A stretch of DNA of 64,000 nucleotides from Aquilaria yunnanensis (lineage: Eukaryota > Streptophyta > Magnoliopsida > Malvales > Thymelaeaceae). The position numbers were made by a program, and so were the translations under genes. Positions 50,861 to 62,429 of this stretch are shown in pieces. Position 1 is the first letter of the stretch; each line of letters begins with the position of its first letter. The DNA lies in assembly GCA_039654915.1 (NCBI GenBank), contig CM077596.1:558001-622000 (forward strand), written 5' to 3'. The notes below the pieces were generated by a model. That model made no database searches and was not told the origin of the DNA. It saw only the letters and a list, made by a program, of their open reading frames with translations.

Positions 50861-50872
50861 TGGTATCAGAGC
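50861..50872 (+). other. Primer-binding site
   Basis: TGGTATCAGAGC, complementary to the 3' end of plant initiator tRNA-Met, two bases after the 5' LTR. This is the usual copia primer. Confidence 0.9.
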
Positions 50873-51002
50873 GAGACCCGGTGTTTATATCTACTTATCG
50901 TATGCTCTGTGGTTGCCGCTGAAAAGTGGATCCTCCACATCAGAAAATAAGTTAGATTATTATTCACCATTTTTTGCTTGATACTGGGTATTTATTAGCA
51001 TC

Positions 51003-54000
51003 ATGGAGGCGAAGACCAGCAAGATGATTAGTCTGAACGGCTCGAATTACCACATATGGAGAAGCAAGATGAAGGATCTCTTATATGTGACGAAGATGCA
51101 CTTGCCCGTGTTTGGTACAATCAAACCGGAAGACAGATCAGAAGAAGATTGGGCATTCGAGCATGAGCAAGTATGTGGTTTCATCCGACAATTTGTCGAA
51201 GATAATGTCTACAACCACATATCTGTAGAAACTCATGCACGGACACTGTGGAACAAGCTTGAGGAGCTGTATGCTTCAAAAACCGGCAACAACAAATTAT
51301 TTTATCTGACAAGATTGCTTCAGATAAAAGACCGGGAAGGTTCATCCATGGCAGATCACCTGAACGATTTGCAAGGAATCATGGAACAGTTATCCACGAT
51401 GGGCATAAAGTTTGACAAAGAGGTACTCGCTCTTATAATGCTGGCTTCATTACCAGAGTCGTGGGAAACTTTGAGAATTTCACTTACAAATTCTGCACCA
51501 AATGGTGTAGTAAATGTGGAATTTGTCAAAAGTGGAATACTGAATGAAGAGATGAGACGAAGATCGCAAGGATCCTCTTCATCACAGTCAGATCTCCTCG
51601 TGGCAGATTCTAGGGGGAGAAGTGAGACCAGGGGGCTAAAGCCAAGAGATAAGAGTAGAGGAAGGTCAAACAAATATGCAAAAATTGAATGTCATTACTG
51701 CAAGAAAAAGGGTCATATCTAGAGATTTTGCCGAAAACTCAAACAAGACCAAAAGAAAGGCAAAGGACCGAAGAAAGATAACGACAGTGATGATGAGCAA
51801 GCAAATGTTGCCGGTGAGTTCAACATTGTCCATGATGATGATATTGTCAATCTTGCAACCCATGAGACAAGTTGGGTGATTGACAGTGGTGCTACCATTC
51901 ATGTTACTTCTCGAAGAGAATTCTTCTCATCTTACACACCTGGGAATTTTGGCGTTGTGAGAATGGGAAATGATGGTCTTTCACAAGTTGTAAGAAAGGG
52001 AGATGTTTCCCTGGAGACCCAGAATGGCACACGGTTAGTCCTGAAGGATGTCAGGCATGTTCCAGATTTACGCCTGAATCTGATCTCAACAGGCAGACTG
52101 GATGATGAAGGTTACTGCAACACCTTCTTTAATGGTCAGTGGAAGTTGACCAAAGGAACCCTGGTGGTGGCCAGAGGAACAAAGAACTCAAAACTGTACA
52201 TGATGCAGGCAAAGCTCTCCCAGGATGCTTCAGGATCTGATGGTAGTTCAACAGATTTACAGTTGATTCCTCCAACGGCAGTACAAAGACAGGTTGGAGA
52301 AGATGTACAAAACGATCAACCGGAAGAAGGTGATCATGATGCTCCCATTGAGAATGAACCAGATAATGTTGATGATAATGATGTTCATCAACAACCACCA
52401 GCACCAGTGGGTTCTCCAGCTTTAAGGAGATCTAATAGAGTCAGACAACGCTCTACTAGATATCCTGAAAATGAGTATGTGTTATTGACTGACGGGGGAG
52501 AACCAGAAAGATTTGATGAAGCTATGGATGACGAACACAAGGGAAAGTGGATTGACGCCATGCAAGAAGAAATGAGATCCTTGCATGAGAACAGAACATT
52601 TGAGCTGGTGAAGTTGCCAAGAGGCAAAAGGACTTTGAAAAACAAGTGGGTATTCAGAATCAAGTCTGAAGAATCCAATTCACAACCACGGTTCAAAGCC
52701 AGATTAGTTGTCAAAGGTTTCAGCCAAAGGAAAGGTATTGACTTTGATGAGATTTTTTCACCAGTTGTGAAAATGACATCCATCCGTACAGTCCTAGGAC
52801 TAGCAGCAAGTCTCGACTTGGAAATTTAGCAGATGGATGTGAAGACTGCCTTTCTACATGGTGACTTGGAAGAAGAAATATACATGGAGCAGCCAGAGGG
52901 TTTCGAAGTCAAAGGAAAAAAGGACCATGTTTGCAAGCTAAAGAAAAGCTTGTATGGTTTGAAGCAGGCACCTAGGCAGTGGTACAAGAAGTTTGAGTCG
53001 GTTATGGGGGAGCAAGGCTACAAGAAGACTACTTCAGATCACTGTGTGTTTGTGCAGAAATTCTCTGATGATGATTTCATTGTTCTATTGCTCTATGTGG
53101 ATGATATGTTGATTGTTGGCCAGAATATTTCCAGGATCAACAGCTTGAAGAAGCAATTGAGTAAGTCTTTTGCTATGAAAGACTTGGGACCAGCAAAGCA
53201 AATTCTTGGCATGAAAATAACAAGAGATAGGAGCGCCAAGAAATTGTGGTTGTCACAGGAGAAGTACATTGACAAGGTACTTCAGAGATTCAATATGGAC
53301 AAGGCTAAAGCGGTTAGTTGTCCTCTTGCTAATCACTTTAGATTAAATTCCAAACAATGCCCTTCTACTGACAGAGAGAAGGAAGAAATGGAAAAGGTTC
53401 CATATGCCTCAGCAGTTGGAAGTTTAATGTATGCCATGGTATATACACGGCCAGATATTGCTTACTCAGTTGGAGTAGTAAGTAGGTTCCTTTCAAATCC
53501 TGGTAAGGAACATTGGGCTGCAGTGAAATGGATTTTCAGGTATCTTCGTGGCTCTTCCAAAATGTGCTTATGTTTTGGAAATGCAAAGCCTGTGTTAATT
53601 GGCTACACAGATGCCGATATGGCTGGCAATGTTGACTCGAGAAAGTCTACATCAGGTTACCTGATTACATTTGCAGGGGGAGCTGTGTCATGGCAATCAA
53701 GATTACAGAAATGTGTTGCTCTTTCAACAACAGAGGCAGAGTTTATTGCAGCAACGGAAGCATGTAAGGAGTTGCTGTGGATGAAGAAGTTCTTAAAAGA
53801 ACTTGGTTTCCACCAAGATAAATATGAATTGTTCTGTGACAGTCAGAGCGCAATTCACCTTGGTAAGAACTCCTCCTTTCATTCAAGATCCAAGCATATT
53901 GATGTAAGATATCACTGGATAAGGAATGCATTGGAAATGAAGCTATTATAGCTTGAGAAGATCCATACTGATGAAAATGGATCTGATATGTTGACCAAGA

Positions 54001-54086
54001 ATCTACCGAAAGAAAAGTTTGAATATTGTCGACTGGCAGCAGGAATGATGGAACTCCCACATGAGGCGGGAGGGGGAGATTGTTGA
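51003..54086 (+). pseudogene. copia gag-pol with integrase deletion and three in-frame TAG stops
   Basis: A single reading frame from ATG at 51003 to TGA at 54084-54086 with no frameshift, broken by TAG at 51720, 52827 and 53949. Domains in order: gag ([22 protein letters not shown]2 type), CCHC zinc knuckle CHYCKKKGH at the first stop, protease WVIDSGATIHVTS, gag-pre-integrase start ending at KLYMMQAKLSQ near 52216, then directly the linker region LRRSNRVRQRSTRYP. Reverse transcriptase follows (FSPVVKMTSIR, MDVKTAFLHGDL, LLYVDDMLIVGQN), then RNase H (YTDADMAGNVDSRKSTSGY, STTEAEFIA, CDSQSAIHL). The roughly 400 residues expected between pre-integrase and linker, including the zinc finger and DDE core, are absent. 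The third stop separates the last few dozen residues of RNase H. The product is therefore broken at three places and cannot encode integration. Confidence 0.92.
54063..54080 (+). other. Polypurine tract
   Basis: GAGGCGGGAGGGGGAGA-type purine run immediately before the 3' LTR, the plus-strand primer for reverse transcription. Confidence 0.8.
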
Positions 54087-54662
54087 CTTTTCTTCCCCCC
54101 CCCCTCCCATGTGGTTGGCTCTTTCTTTTCTTCTTTTCTTTCTTTCTCTCTCATTTATCTTTCTTCTGTCTTCTTTTCTCCTAAGTCAACAAAGCGGCTG
54201 ACAAAATTGAAATAGCTGCAATTATAGCAGCAAAATTGGAAAACAGAAGAGAAACAGCTAGCAACACGGAGGGTGCAACGCGGTTATTTCTCCCATAAAT
54301 AGCCATGCTTTTTCCTCCTTCAGTGCATCTGGTAGCTTGCTCATAATTTCTAAAGAGCAAAAGAAAATTATGAGATAGAGAGATTTATTTCTGGGGAGTA
54401 ACAAAATAGTGAGATAATTTTTTGGGGTGTTTGGGAAACACTTGAGTGCCACTATTTTGGGTTTATCTCATACCTCTAGAATTTTTTGTCTAGAGAAGAT
54501 TCTCTCTCTGTAAGCCTACTATTTTTATAGTGGAAGAAAATCTCGGAGTTTGTCCCGTGGACGTAGCCCTAAAATTAAGGGTGAACCATGTAAATTTTCT
54601 GATGTCATTTTTATTAATCATCTTGCTCTCAAAGTTATCACCCGCTACGCACGGTCCCAACA
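54081..54662 (+). repeat. 3' LTR of the copia element
   Basis: 582 bases, same ends as the 5' LTR. Visible differences include a shorter C-run, a TATA-box T-to-C change, and several changes near the 3' end (CCCGCTACGCACGG against CCCACTACACACGG). Confidence 0.95.
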
Positions 54663-54667
54663 CAAAT

Positions 54668-55264
54668 ATCACAACTCTCGAGGAATTTGTGCGAATTTTG
54701 GAATCATAACGGAAAAATATTCTCGTTTTTTGATGAGAAATCATCAACATGGCTTTTATTCATACGTTACTTGGATCGAAGCTATTTCGTTTGAAAAGTA
54801 CAGGAGAGGGTGGGCAAGGAATATTGAGCTAAGCGGCATGCAATAGCTAGATATCTAGGAGCAGAATGAAGCGGCAGTACTGTTGAAATGAGCATAGAGC
54901 TGGCAAGACGATAGAGGAGACGATGTCAACGGTGGTTTAAACAAAAATGTTGGGTCTTTGTATCCTCTAATTAGCTAGTAACTAGAGCTTGAGGCTGTGG
55001 GTTGTACTTATAATCCTCCTTCGATTCCAACATATAACTTACAAGCTAGCCAAAAAGCCCTTTTGATGAATCCTTTCGTCCTTCTTTTGTATTGTTTGTA
55101 TGAGTAGTTTAATTTTTCTTCTAATACACATCTTTAGGTATTCTCTTTTCCATGATTAATTAAGATTTGGGTAAATGAACAATTTTCTAATTATGATTTG
55201 TGAGGTGGAAGACTGGGTGGACCTTGGTGAAGGGGTGAGAGCCTATTTTTTCTGCTGTTTCTTG
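54668..55264. other. Spacer between copia and CACTA elements
   Basis: About 600 bases continuing the sequence interrupted by the copia insertion. No gene recognised. Confidence 0.5.
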
Positions 55265-55284
55265 CACTACTAAAAAAATTAGAT

Positions 55285-55710
55285 TTTCCAACTGCTATTT
55301 CCAACTGCCAGCCGTTGGAAATGGACTGTTTCCAACGGCAGGCAGTTGGAAAATAGTCCGTTGGAAAATCATTCGTTGGAAGTTAATTTTCCAACTGCCT
55401 AGAAGTGAGTAGTTGGAACTTCCAACTGTCAGCCGTTGGAAATTAAGCAGTTGGAGAATTTTCCAACGGCTTTATTAAATTTTTTATTTTTTGGTTTTCC
55501 AACTGTCTCAGCAGTTGGGAAATTTCCCAGGGCAGTTGGAAATGAAGGCAGTTGGAAAATTTTCCAATTGCTTAAGCAGTTGGAAAATACACTAGCCAGT
55601 TGGAAATGAGGCAGTTGGAAAATTTTCTAACTGCCTAACAGTTGGAAATTTTTTAAGCCATTGGAAACATTTCCAACTGCCCAGGCAGTTGGAAAATTTT
55701 CCAGATTTTA
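55285..55710. repeat. CACTA subterminal repeat array
   Basis: More than 20 copies, in both orientations, of an approximately 12-bp motif (TTTTCCAACTGC and complement GCAGTTGGAAAA, or the variant GCCGTTGGAAA), often as inverted pairs. In En/Spm such subterminal motifs bind the TNP1/TNPA protein. Confidence 0.9.
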
Positions 55711-56037
55711 TTTTTAGCTGCGAATTATTTTTTCATTTATATTATTTATCTCTATACTTTCCATTTCCAATCGAATGTTTTGTTTAAACGTTAACCTCGT
55801 ATGCTGCCGATACTGATATCGTTTGTAGTCAATTTTTAAAACTCACAAAATTTCATAAATTAAATTACTAAGTGAATGTTTGTTAAAACAAACATACAGA
55901 ATTAAAATTACTAAGTCAAGTTGGAAATTTACTACTAAATCCACATGAGCTCCAATAGAGTTTAAATTACATGCTTTCATAATCCAACTAAGTGAATGTT
56001 TGTTAATAAATACATCTAGTAGCATGATATACCTGAT

Positions 56038-57682
56038 CTATGCGTCATCTGATCCCGAGTCATCATCATCATTTGCAGGTAGTGCGGGCGGGAGAATGCC
56101 AATTGAATTGCATATGTACTCCATCTCAACTCGTTGTCTCCTCTTCAGACGTTGTAGCTTCCGCTCATAATGTGATGCTTGCTGTGCAGTTTGCTCCGCT
56201 ACGACTCACTATACTTGTTCAGCGAACTCCGGAGTCTGCATCACATCAACATGTGCTGGATGAGTAAGCCCTGGTCGCCGTAATCCAGGCACGACATGTT
56301 GTTCTGATCCAAGGCCAAATACACGCCATTTCTTCCTACCCCCAGCAGCGGCACTTATGATCGCAACCTCATCTATGTCAGGTGCGCCACCTGAATCATC
56401 CGTTTGCTGCGTTGCTTCCTCGATCTCAGCAGTTACTATTGCCTGCATATAAAAGTACAGAAAATTTATTAGTAACAAGATCAGAAATTATACTTAAGCA
56501 TTATGTAACAATTACTTACCGCAACTTCTTCAGTCCGCCTGTTAATGTAATCCCCGCTTTTTTTCTTATGAGTTTGCTGCATCACCTTGAACAATCCTGG
56601 GTCCCTCTTCTCCGGATCTTTATCACGCTACATTTGAAACGTAGTCACATTAATTGATTCTCCAAATAAAGTTACTTGAATTATGTGTAAAAGATTATGA
56701 TTATTTTACCATTCGTTCTCGTTGTTCAGTAATGGAAACCGAACCTCCTGCATATGTAGCACTGCATGCACCTGTGGAGTTAAATGACTCCGATGATGAA
56801 GCTCGCATCGTCTTACCCCTTGCCGATCACTCGTTAAACTCTGTGGTAACCCACCATGCTTCCATTTCTGCATACTGCGTGTCGGTCATAAAAGATGCCC
56901 TTGCTCGCCGTTTCTCTGGATTCTTTTCTCGGCGGATGTCCCCCAGCGTATGTCGGTAATGACTAGCCGCCAACATATGCCAGACGCGGTAGACCTCATT
57001 ATGGTGGGCTGGATCCCACTCACATAATCCCTGCACGTTATTATTTATAAAAACTATATAGCGGATCTATAGATTCCAACATAGATGATAAAGACGAAAT
57101 AGTTATAACAAGTATCTAACCTCAAATACGCGCCACCATGCCTGAATATCTGCTGGACTCGCGCTCGTCCAGTCATGATGTCCCCTAAAGTGTTTGGTGA
57201 AGCATCTAGTGACCAACCTTGTTGCTCGTGATGGAAGGAAGCTACATGAAGTGGATGTTTCACAGAATTCATGAAATTAGTCTTACTGCGACTTCAGATA
57301 CTACATGTTAAATAAACTAATTTGGTACAAGCGGGTGCATTACTTACGTGTTCCCGTGAGGTACTATCCGTAAACGAGCTTGCAGCGGGGCTTGGGATAC
57401 CGCGGACTGACCATGTGAACTCCCACCATCCGGTGACACTACAAGGGTCGGGGTAGACCGACTACCACTACCACGTGTAGGACCAATGCGAATACCACCT
57501 CTGAGAGGGTGAGGATGATGAACAGCTGTTTGTTCTGTTGATGGCTGTGCATCCAAATGATGGGAGTGCGATTGGCCTGCCCGATCATGTCTAGCTATTG
57601 GTTCTGCTAAAACTTCTTTCATTTGCTGAAATAGCCCTTTCCCTGGGCAACGTGTATATGTCGCATCTCCTTTAAGTGGCAT
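56038..57682 (-). pseudogene. TNP1-like / Transposase_24 (Ptta/En/Spm) gene, stop-containing
   Basis: Accessory DNA-binding transposon protein. Exons fitted in transcript order: 57682-57348, 57241-57121, 57030-56710, 56627-56520, 56442-56038; 430 codons in one frame with GT-AG introns. Recognisable stretches: LVTRCFTKHFRGHHDWTSAS, GLCEWDPAHHNEVYRVWHML, RREKNPEKRRARASFMTD, DPGLFKVMQQTHKKKSGDYI, GRRKKWRVFGLGSEQHVVPG, and a basic coiled coil HYERKLQRLKRRQRVEMEYI near the C-terminus. Three premature stops: TGA at 56827-56829 and adjacent TAG, TGA at 56206-56211. All lie downstream of an intact N-terminal half. It follows the transposase gene in the same orientation after a 183-base gap. Confidence 0.8.
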
Positions 57683-57865
57683 CTACATTATTATGAAATC
57701 CCGTACAAAAGTTTACATAACGTACATTCAAACATTGAAATAAAACTTGCTCAATCATATTGTAGGCTTCAAGTTGAAGTTTCAGTTGCTCTTTACATAT
57801 ATATTAAAAGTTAATTACTAAACGAGAACATTACACAATACAATAACATATGCACGTTTACATTA

Positions 57866-60800
57866 TTATGAGTTTCCAAGTTCATCTGAATTTGATTTCT
57901 CTGATTCGCCACTATCAGTATCCCCTGATTCAAAATCATTTTCATCATCACTTCCTTCAAGGGACTCCTCATTGTCAGAGAAATCGTCATCTCCCAAAGT
58001 TTCATCCCTCAATGCCATGTCTTCCTCCACAGCTTCCCATACACCTGTTTCAGCTAAATTGTCGATTGGGTCATCCATAATTATGGGAGACCTGTTCACA
58101 CCGGCCTGCAATTCTTCCTGATATGCATCTTCAACATCAGCTACATTATTATGAACAATGCGTCTAGGTTTGATTTTCAACACCGCCAACCAACCCGTTT
58201 TGTCACGTGACTTCGTGGGATAATGGGTGTAGTAAACTTGATCAGCTTGGGATGCAAGAATGAACGGGTCAAACTTCCCATATCGACGACCATCACGAAC
58301 CTCAACTATCCCATATTGTTGGTGAACCCGAATGCCACGATTTGGAGTAGGGTCAAACCAAGCACACTTAAACAATACTACTTTTTTATGTGGCCACCCA
58401 GGATATTCCAGTTGGATAATTTCTTCTAACACCCCATAAAAATCACATTCAACCTCACTTGATCCTGAAGTCCTAATACATACTCCACTGTTAAATGTTG
58501 CTTTGTCGCGACCCCAGTCGCTAATGTGGAACTTGTACCCATTTATGAAGTAAACAGGCCAACTCTCAACACGACGAGATGGCCCGCATGCAACATCCCA
58601 CAGGAAGCGGTCCGTGATAGTGTTCCTTACATCATTCACCTAGTTTCAGAAAGTCATAATATAAATATGTATTTTGGTTATTTATCAAAATATGGGTAAT
58701 TGGAAGTGTAAGTAACTTACATAGTTTCTAAGCCATGTCTCAAAGTTATTCTCAATGTAGACATCCAGGTCTGCCATCTGTATATTGGGTGCATGCATGC
58801 GCACTTCATCAACGAACAAACTACAAGATGGCATAAGAAGACGATGGAGCATAAACTGGATGAGTTTAGTAGAAAAGAAGAAAAGTTTTGTTTCAGAGAA
58901 ACACTCAAGTATTTAGCAATGGGTATTGTTTCACTTACTCGAGGTACGGCTTCACCTCCTTACAATTCAGTAACACATATGCAGCTGCCACCCTCAATTC
59001 ATTGTCATCAAGATAGCGATACCTTGATGCCCCATATGGTCGACCCGGGTATCTAAATATAGACCACACTGATTCATCAAATGGTCCTTCGCCGCCATCA
59101 TCATTACGAGGTACTCGAGTAGCCATATGTGGGATATGGGATTCAAAGTAGTGAGAGCAAAATGTAGAGGTCTCTTCAATTAGATATGCTTCACAAATTG
59201 AACTCTCTACATGAGCCTTATTTGAAACCTTCATTTTGAGGTCATGCATACAACGCTCAAACTTGTACATCCACCTATATTGAACGGGGCCTCCAACTCT
59301 TGCTTCGTAAGGTAGGTGAATCGGCAAATGTTCCATCGAGTCGAAAAAAGCCGGTGGGAAAATTCTTTCCAACTTACAAAGTATGACAGGTATATTTGCT
59401 TCCAACTCGACCATGTGATTCACATCTAACTCTGGGGAGCATAAATCTCGGAAGAATTGGCTTAACTCGGTCAACGGTTTCCATATATTATCAGGCATTG
59501 CTTCAAGTGCAATTGGGAGGAGCCTCTGCATCATTACATGACAGTCATGGCTTTTTAGACCTGACAGTTGACTTACATTACTGTCAACACACCTCGCAAG
59601 GTTCGATGCATACCCGTCTGGGAGTCTAAGTGTTTTAACCCAATTAAGCACATCAGTTCTGTGCTCTCTGTTTAGTGCAAATGTGGCTTTAGGTTTAACT
59701 GCTCGGCCGTCACCCTGAGGAATTAAATGTAGCTCTGATTGACTGCACAGAATCTCAAGGTCTTTACGCGCCTTCACGTTGTCCTTAGTTTTATTGGTCA
59801 CATCCATCACTGTATTCCATATATTGTCAAACACATTCTTCTCTATATGCATAACATCCAAATTATGGCGGATCAAATTAGTCTTCCAATACGGTAGCTC
59901 CCAGAAAATACTTCGTTTTGTCCAATTATGGGTTCTGTCATAACCTGGTATGGTTACAACCTGTCCATTGCAAACTACAGAAGGCAAATGTGAGATACGT
60001 TCAAATATTGTTGCTGGTGGTAAACGCTCAGGAGGCAACGATTTCTCAACTTTTCCTCTCTTAAAGGAGACTCTGTTCCTTCTGTATGGGTGATCCAACT
60101 CTAGAAATTGTCGATGACAATCGAAGAATGACGTTTTCCTTCCATGCTCAAGTTGGAAAGCTTTACTATAATCCATGCAAATAGGGCACGATAACCTTTC
60201 ATGAATCATCCATTCGGACAACATCCCATAAGCCGGGAAGTCATTTATGGTCCACAAAACCGAAGCGCGGAGCTGAAAATTTTGTTTCAGTGAAACATCC
60301 CATGTTTCGACCCCATCCTCCCATAGCTGCTTCAATTCATGAATAAGTGGTTGTAAATAGACATCAATATTCTGACGTGGACTCCGAGGGCCAGGTATCA
60401 ATGCAGTTAAAAACATATATGGCTTATTCATACACATCCACGGAGGCAAATTATAGGGTGTAACAATGACAGGCTAACATGAGTATTGTTTACCAGAGTA
60501 CCCGAAAGGCGTAAACCCGTCAGAACAAACTCCAAGGTGAACATTTTGGGTTTCCGCCGCAAACCACGGGTACGTGGAATCAAAATGTTTCCATGCTTCC
60601 CCATCTAAAGGATGTTTTAAAACATTTGGGTCGGATCGATGCTCACTATGCCACCGCATGTGCTCTGCAGTTGACAGTGAAGCATATAGTCGTTGAAGCC
60701 GAGGAGTGAGTGGTAAATAGTGCATAGTCTTCCTTGCTCTATCCTTACCTCGCCCATTTGTCCTCGGCTTAAACCGAGATTCACCACAAAACTTGCATTC

Positions 60801-61517
60801 TGAAGCAGCTTCATTAGTATTCCAAAACAACATGCAGTCGTTTACACAAACATCAATTTTAAAATAGGCAAGACCTAGTTGTGAAACTAATTTCTTCGTC
60901 TCATACCAATTGGATGGCATCTTGCTGTCACTTGGCTGCGTCTCTTTCATCAACGCTGCGATACCATCATAACACCCTCTTGGTATATGATATTCTGCTT
61001 TTAGGTTTAACAACCAAACTGCAGCAGAAAGTTCAGAATGCTTCTCACATCCATCCCAAAGAGGTGTACTAGCGGAGTCCAGTAACTCAGAAAATTTTCT
61101 AAACCCTTCATTAGGTTGTTGATCCTGTTCAGTGGAATTATGATGCATACTTGGACCCGCTGCATCAAATATCATTTGAGCATATGGGTTTATATTTGAA
61201 CTGTACTCAGACTGCTCATACACATCAAAATTATGAAACGGCTGCTGCGGAGGCTCTGTAAATGCCTCCTCATGAGCTGTCCAGTTGGTATAATGAGACA
61301 TAAAACCCACTCTGTATAGATGCACTCGCACGTCATCACAATACTTAAACCTCAAATTTTTACACCTCTTACACGGGCAACGTATTTTGTTTCCATCCAT
61401 GTGAGCTGGGTTACTACAGGCGAATGTTATGAACTGCTCAATCCCTGTCTCCCACTCCTCTGTGTACCCAACTCGACCCGGTAAATACCGACTACTATAC
61501 ATCCAACTACGTTCCAT
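57866..61517 (-). pseudogene. CACTA TNP2-type transposase with one in-frame amber stop
   Basis: Catalyses excision and insertion of CACTA elements. Exons: 61517-58939, 58820-58721, 58639-57866; 1151 codons, phase kept. ATG at 61517 gives MERSWMYSSRYLPGRVGYTE. Order: transposase-associated domain with CPCKRCKN (residues 1-75), Transposase_21/TNP2 core (YHIPRGCYDGIAAL, HWHSEHR-like MRWHSEHRSDPNVL, GVCSDGFTPFG, IPGPRSPRQNIDVYLQPL, CPICMDYSKAF), LPYWKTNLIRHNLDVMHIEKN, the DUF4218 region (LKSHDCHVMMQRLLPIAL, FFDSMEHLPIHLPYEA), DUF4216-type block (VVLFKCAWFDPTPNRGIRVH), and an acidic Ser-rich tail. TAG at 60474-60476 interrupts the core near codon 348; the frame is otherwise open. The stop is the only obvious lesion. 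Confidence 0.9.
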
Positions 61518-61800
61518 GGAGTCCTACCAATAGATTTATTTTTTTAGTTAATCTAAACCATGTCATTTAAAACACAGAAACTGTAATTACTAAGTTACGG
61601 TTTACGTAAGGTGCCCAGGCAGTTGGAATTTTATTTAAGGTTTACTGTTACTACGTAATAGGAAGAAATTCATAATATGATATCCATATAAGTGTTAATG
61701 GTACCCCGTTGATGGGTTTAGGGGTTACTTAATACATTTTATGTAACGTGTAGGGTTAATGCTTTTACATATAAATATTTTATCCATATATTTACTTTTT
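61518..61800. promoter_or_regulatory. Upstream region of the CACTA transposase
   Basis: Holds the transposase leader. It contains an isolated copy of the subterminal motif (CCCAGGCAGTTGGAA at about 61614-61628), about 100 bases upstream of the start codon. Confidence 0.5.
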
Positions 61801-62035
61801 GCGAGTACTCTTATTATTACTATTACTTTACAACAACTCGTCTTATTATTAGTATTTTTTTTCTAATTATTATTACTCTGAATGGATTGCTTATTATAAT
61901 AATAATAATAATAATAATACTTATTATTATTATTATTACTATTACTATTAGTACTATTTCAATATACAATTATTATTATTAATATTATTATTATTATTAT
62001 TATTATTATTCTTCTTCTTATTCTTATTATAATAA

Positions 62036-62066
<31 letters not shown>

Positions 62067-62420
62067 TGTGATTAATGGTAGTTAAAATTATTATTTGTCT
62101 TATTGGATTTATTATTGGCATACAGATTGCCAATAGTAGTAATAGTATTACTACTATTACTTTACTACTAATGTTAGAAAAAGTTATTTATTGTTCCAAA
62201 TACTAGAAATTATATTATTATTATTCCTATTAATATTATTATAATTGATATTACTCATAAATGATTTGGTAGATCAGAAATAACAATACTTAATATTATT
62301 AATATTATTTTTACGTACTATGACTTTACTACTACATTCATAATCCCATATTTATTCTTACAAGTATTACAAATGATTACTAATATTATTAATATTGACA
62401 TATATTATTATTCAAGGTCA
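61800..62420. repeat. TTA/AAT trinucleotide-rich tract
   Basis: Several microsatellite runs of (ATT)n or (AAT)n, for example at about 61898-61937, 61980-62010 and 62035-62064, embedded in diverged repeats of the same trinucleotide. Confidence 0.85.
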
Positions 62421-62429
62421 AACTTAATC

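Larger units (their letters stand above)
50275..54662 (+). mobile_element. Ty1/copia LTR retrotransposon lacking the integrase core
   Basis: Two LTRs (50275-50858 and 54081-54662) flanked by the exact 5-bp duplication CAAAT at 50270-50274 and 54663-54667. A primer-binding site complementary to initiator tRNA-Met follows the 5' LTR, and a purine-rich tract precedes the 3' LTR. The internal frame has gag, protease, reverse transcriptase and RNase H in copia order, but the integrase core is missing. By eye the LTRs differ at roughly 20 positions in 580 (about 3%), so the insertion is moderately old. Damage makes it non-autonomous. Confidence 0.95.

Noticed and set aside
51356..52783. Minus-strand frames of 78-131 codons inside the copia element
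   Set aside because: They are antisense shadows of the gag-pol frame.
50454..54452. Paired 64-codon minus-strand frames in both LTRs as a gene
   Set aside because: They are identical because the LTRs are direct repeats and lie over promoter and leader sequence.
50275..54662. Endogenous pararetrovirus or other virus
   Set aside because: LTRs, PBS, 5-bp duplication and protease-RT-RNase H order with copia motifs identify a Ty1/copia retrotransposon; no movement or coat protein is present.
55285..55710. Subterminal array as a separate satellite
   Set aside because: It starts at the CACTACTAA terminus and recurs at the other end with CACTA genes between, so it belongs to the transposon.
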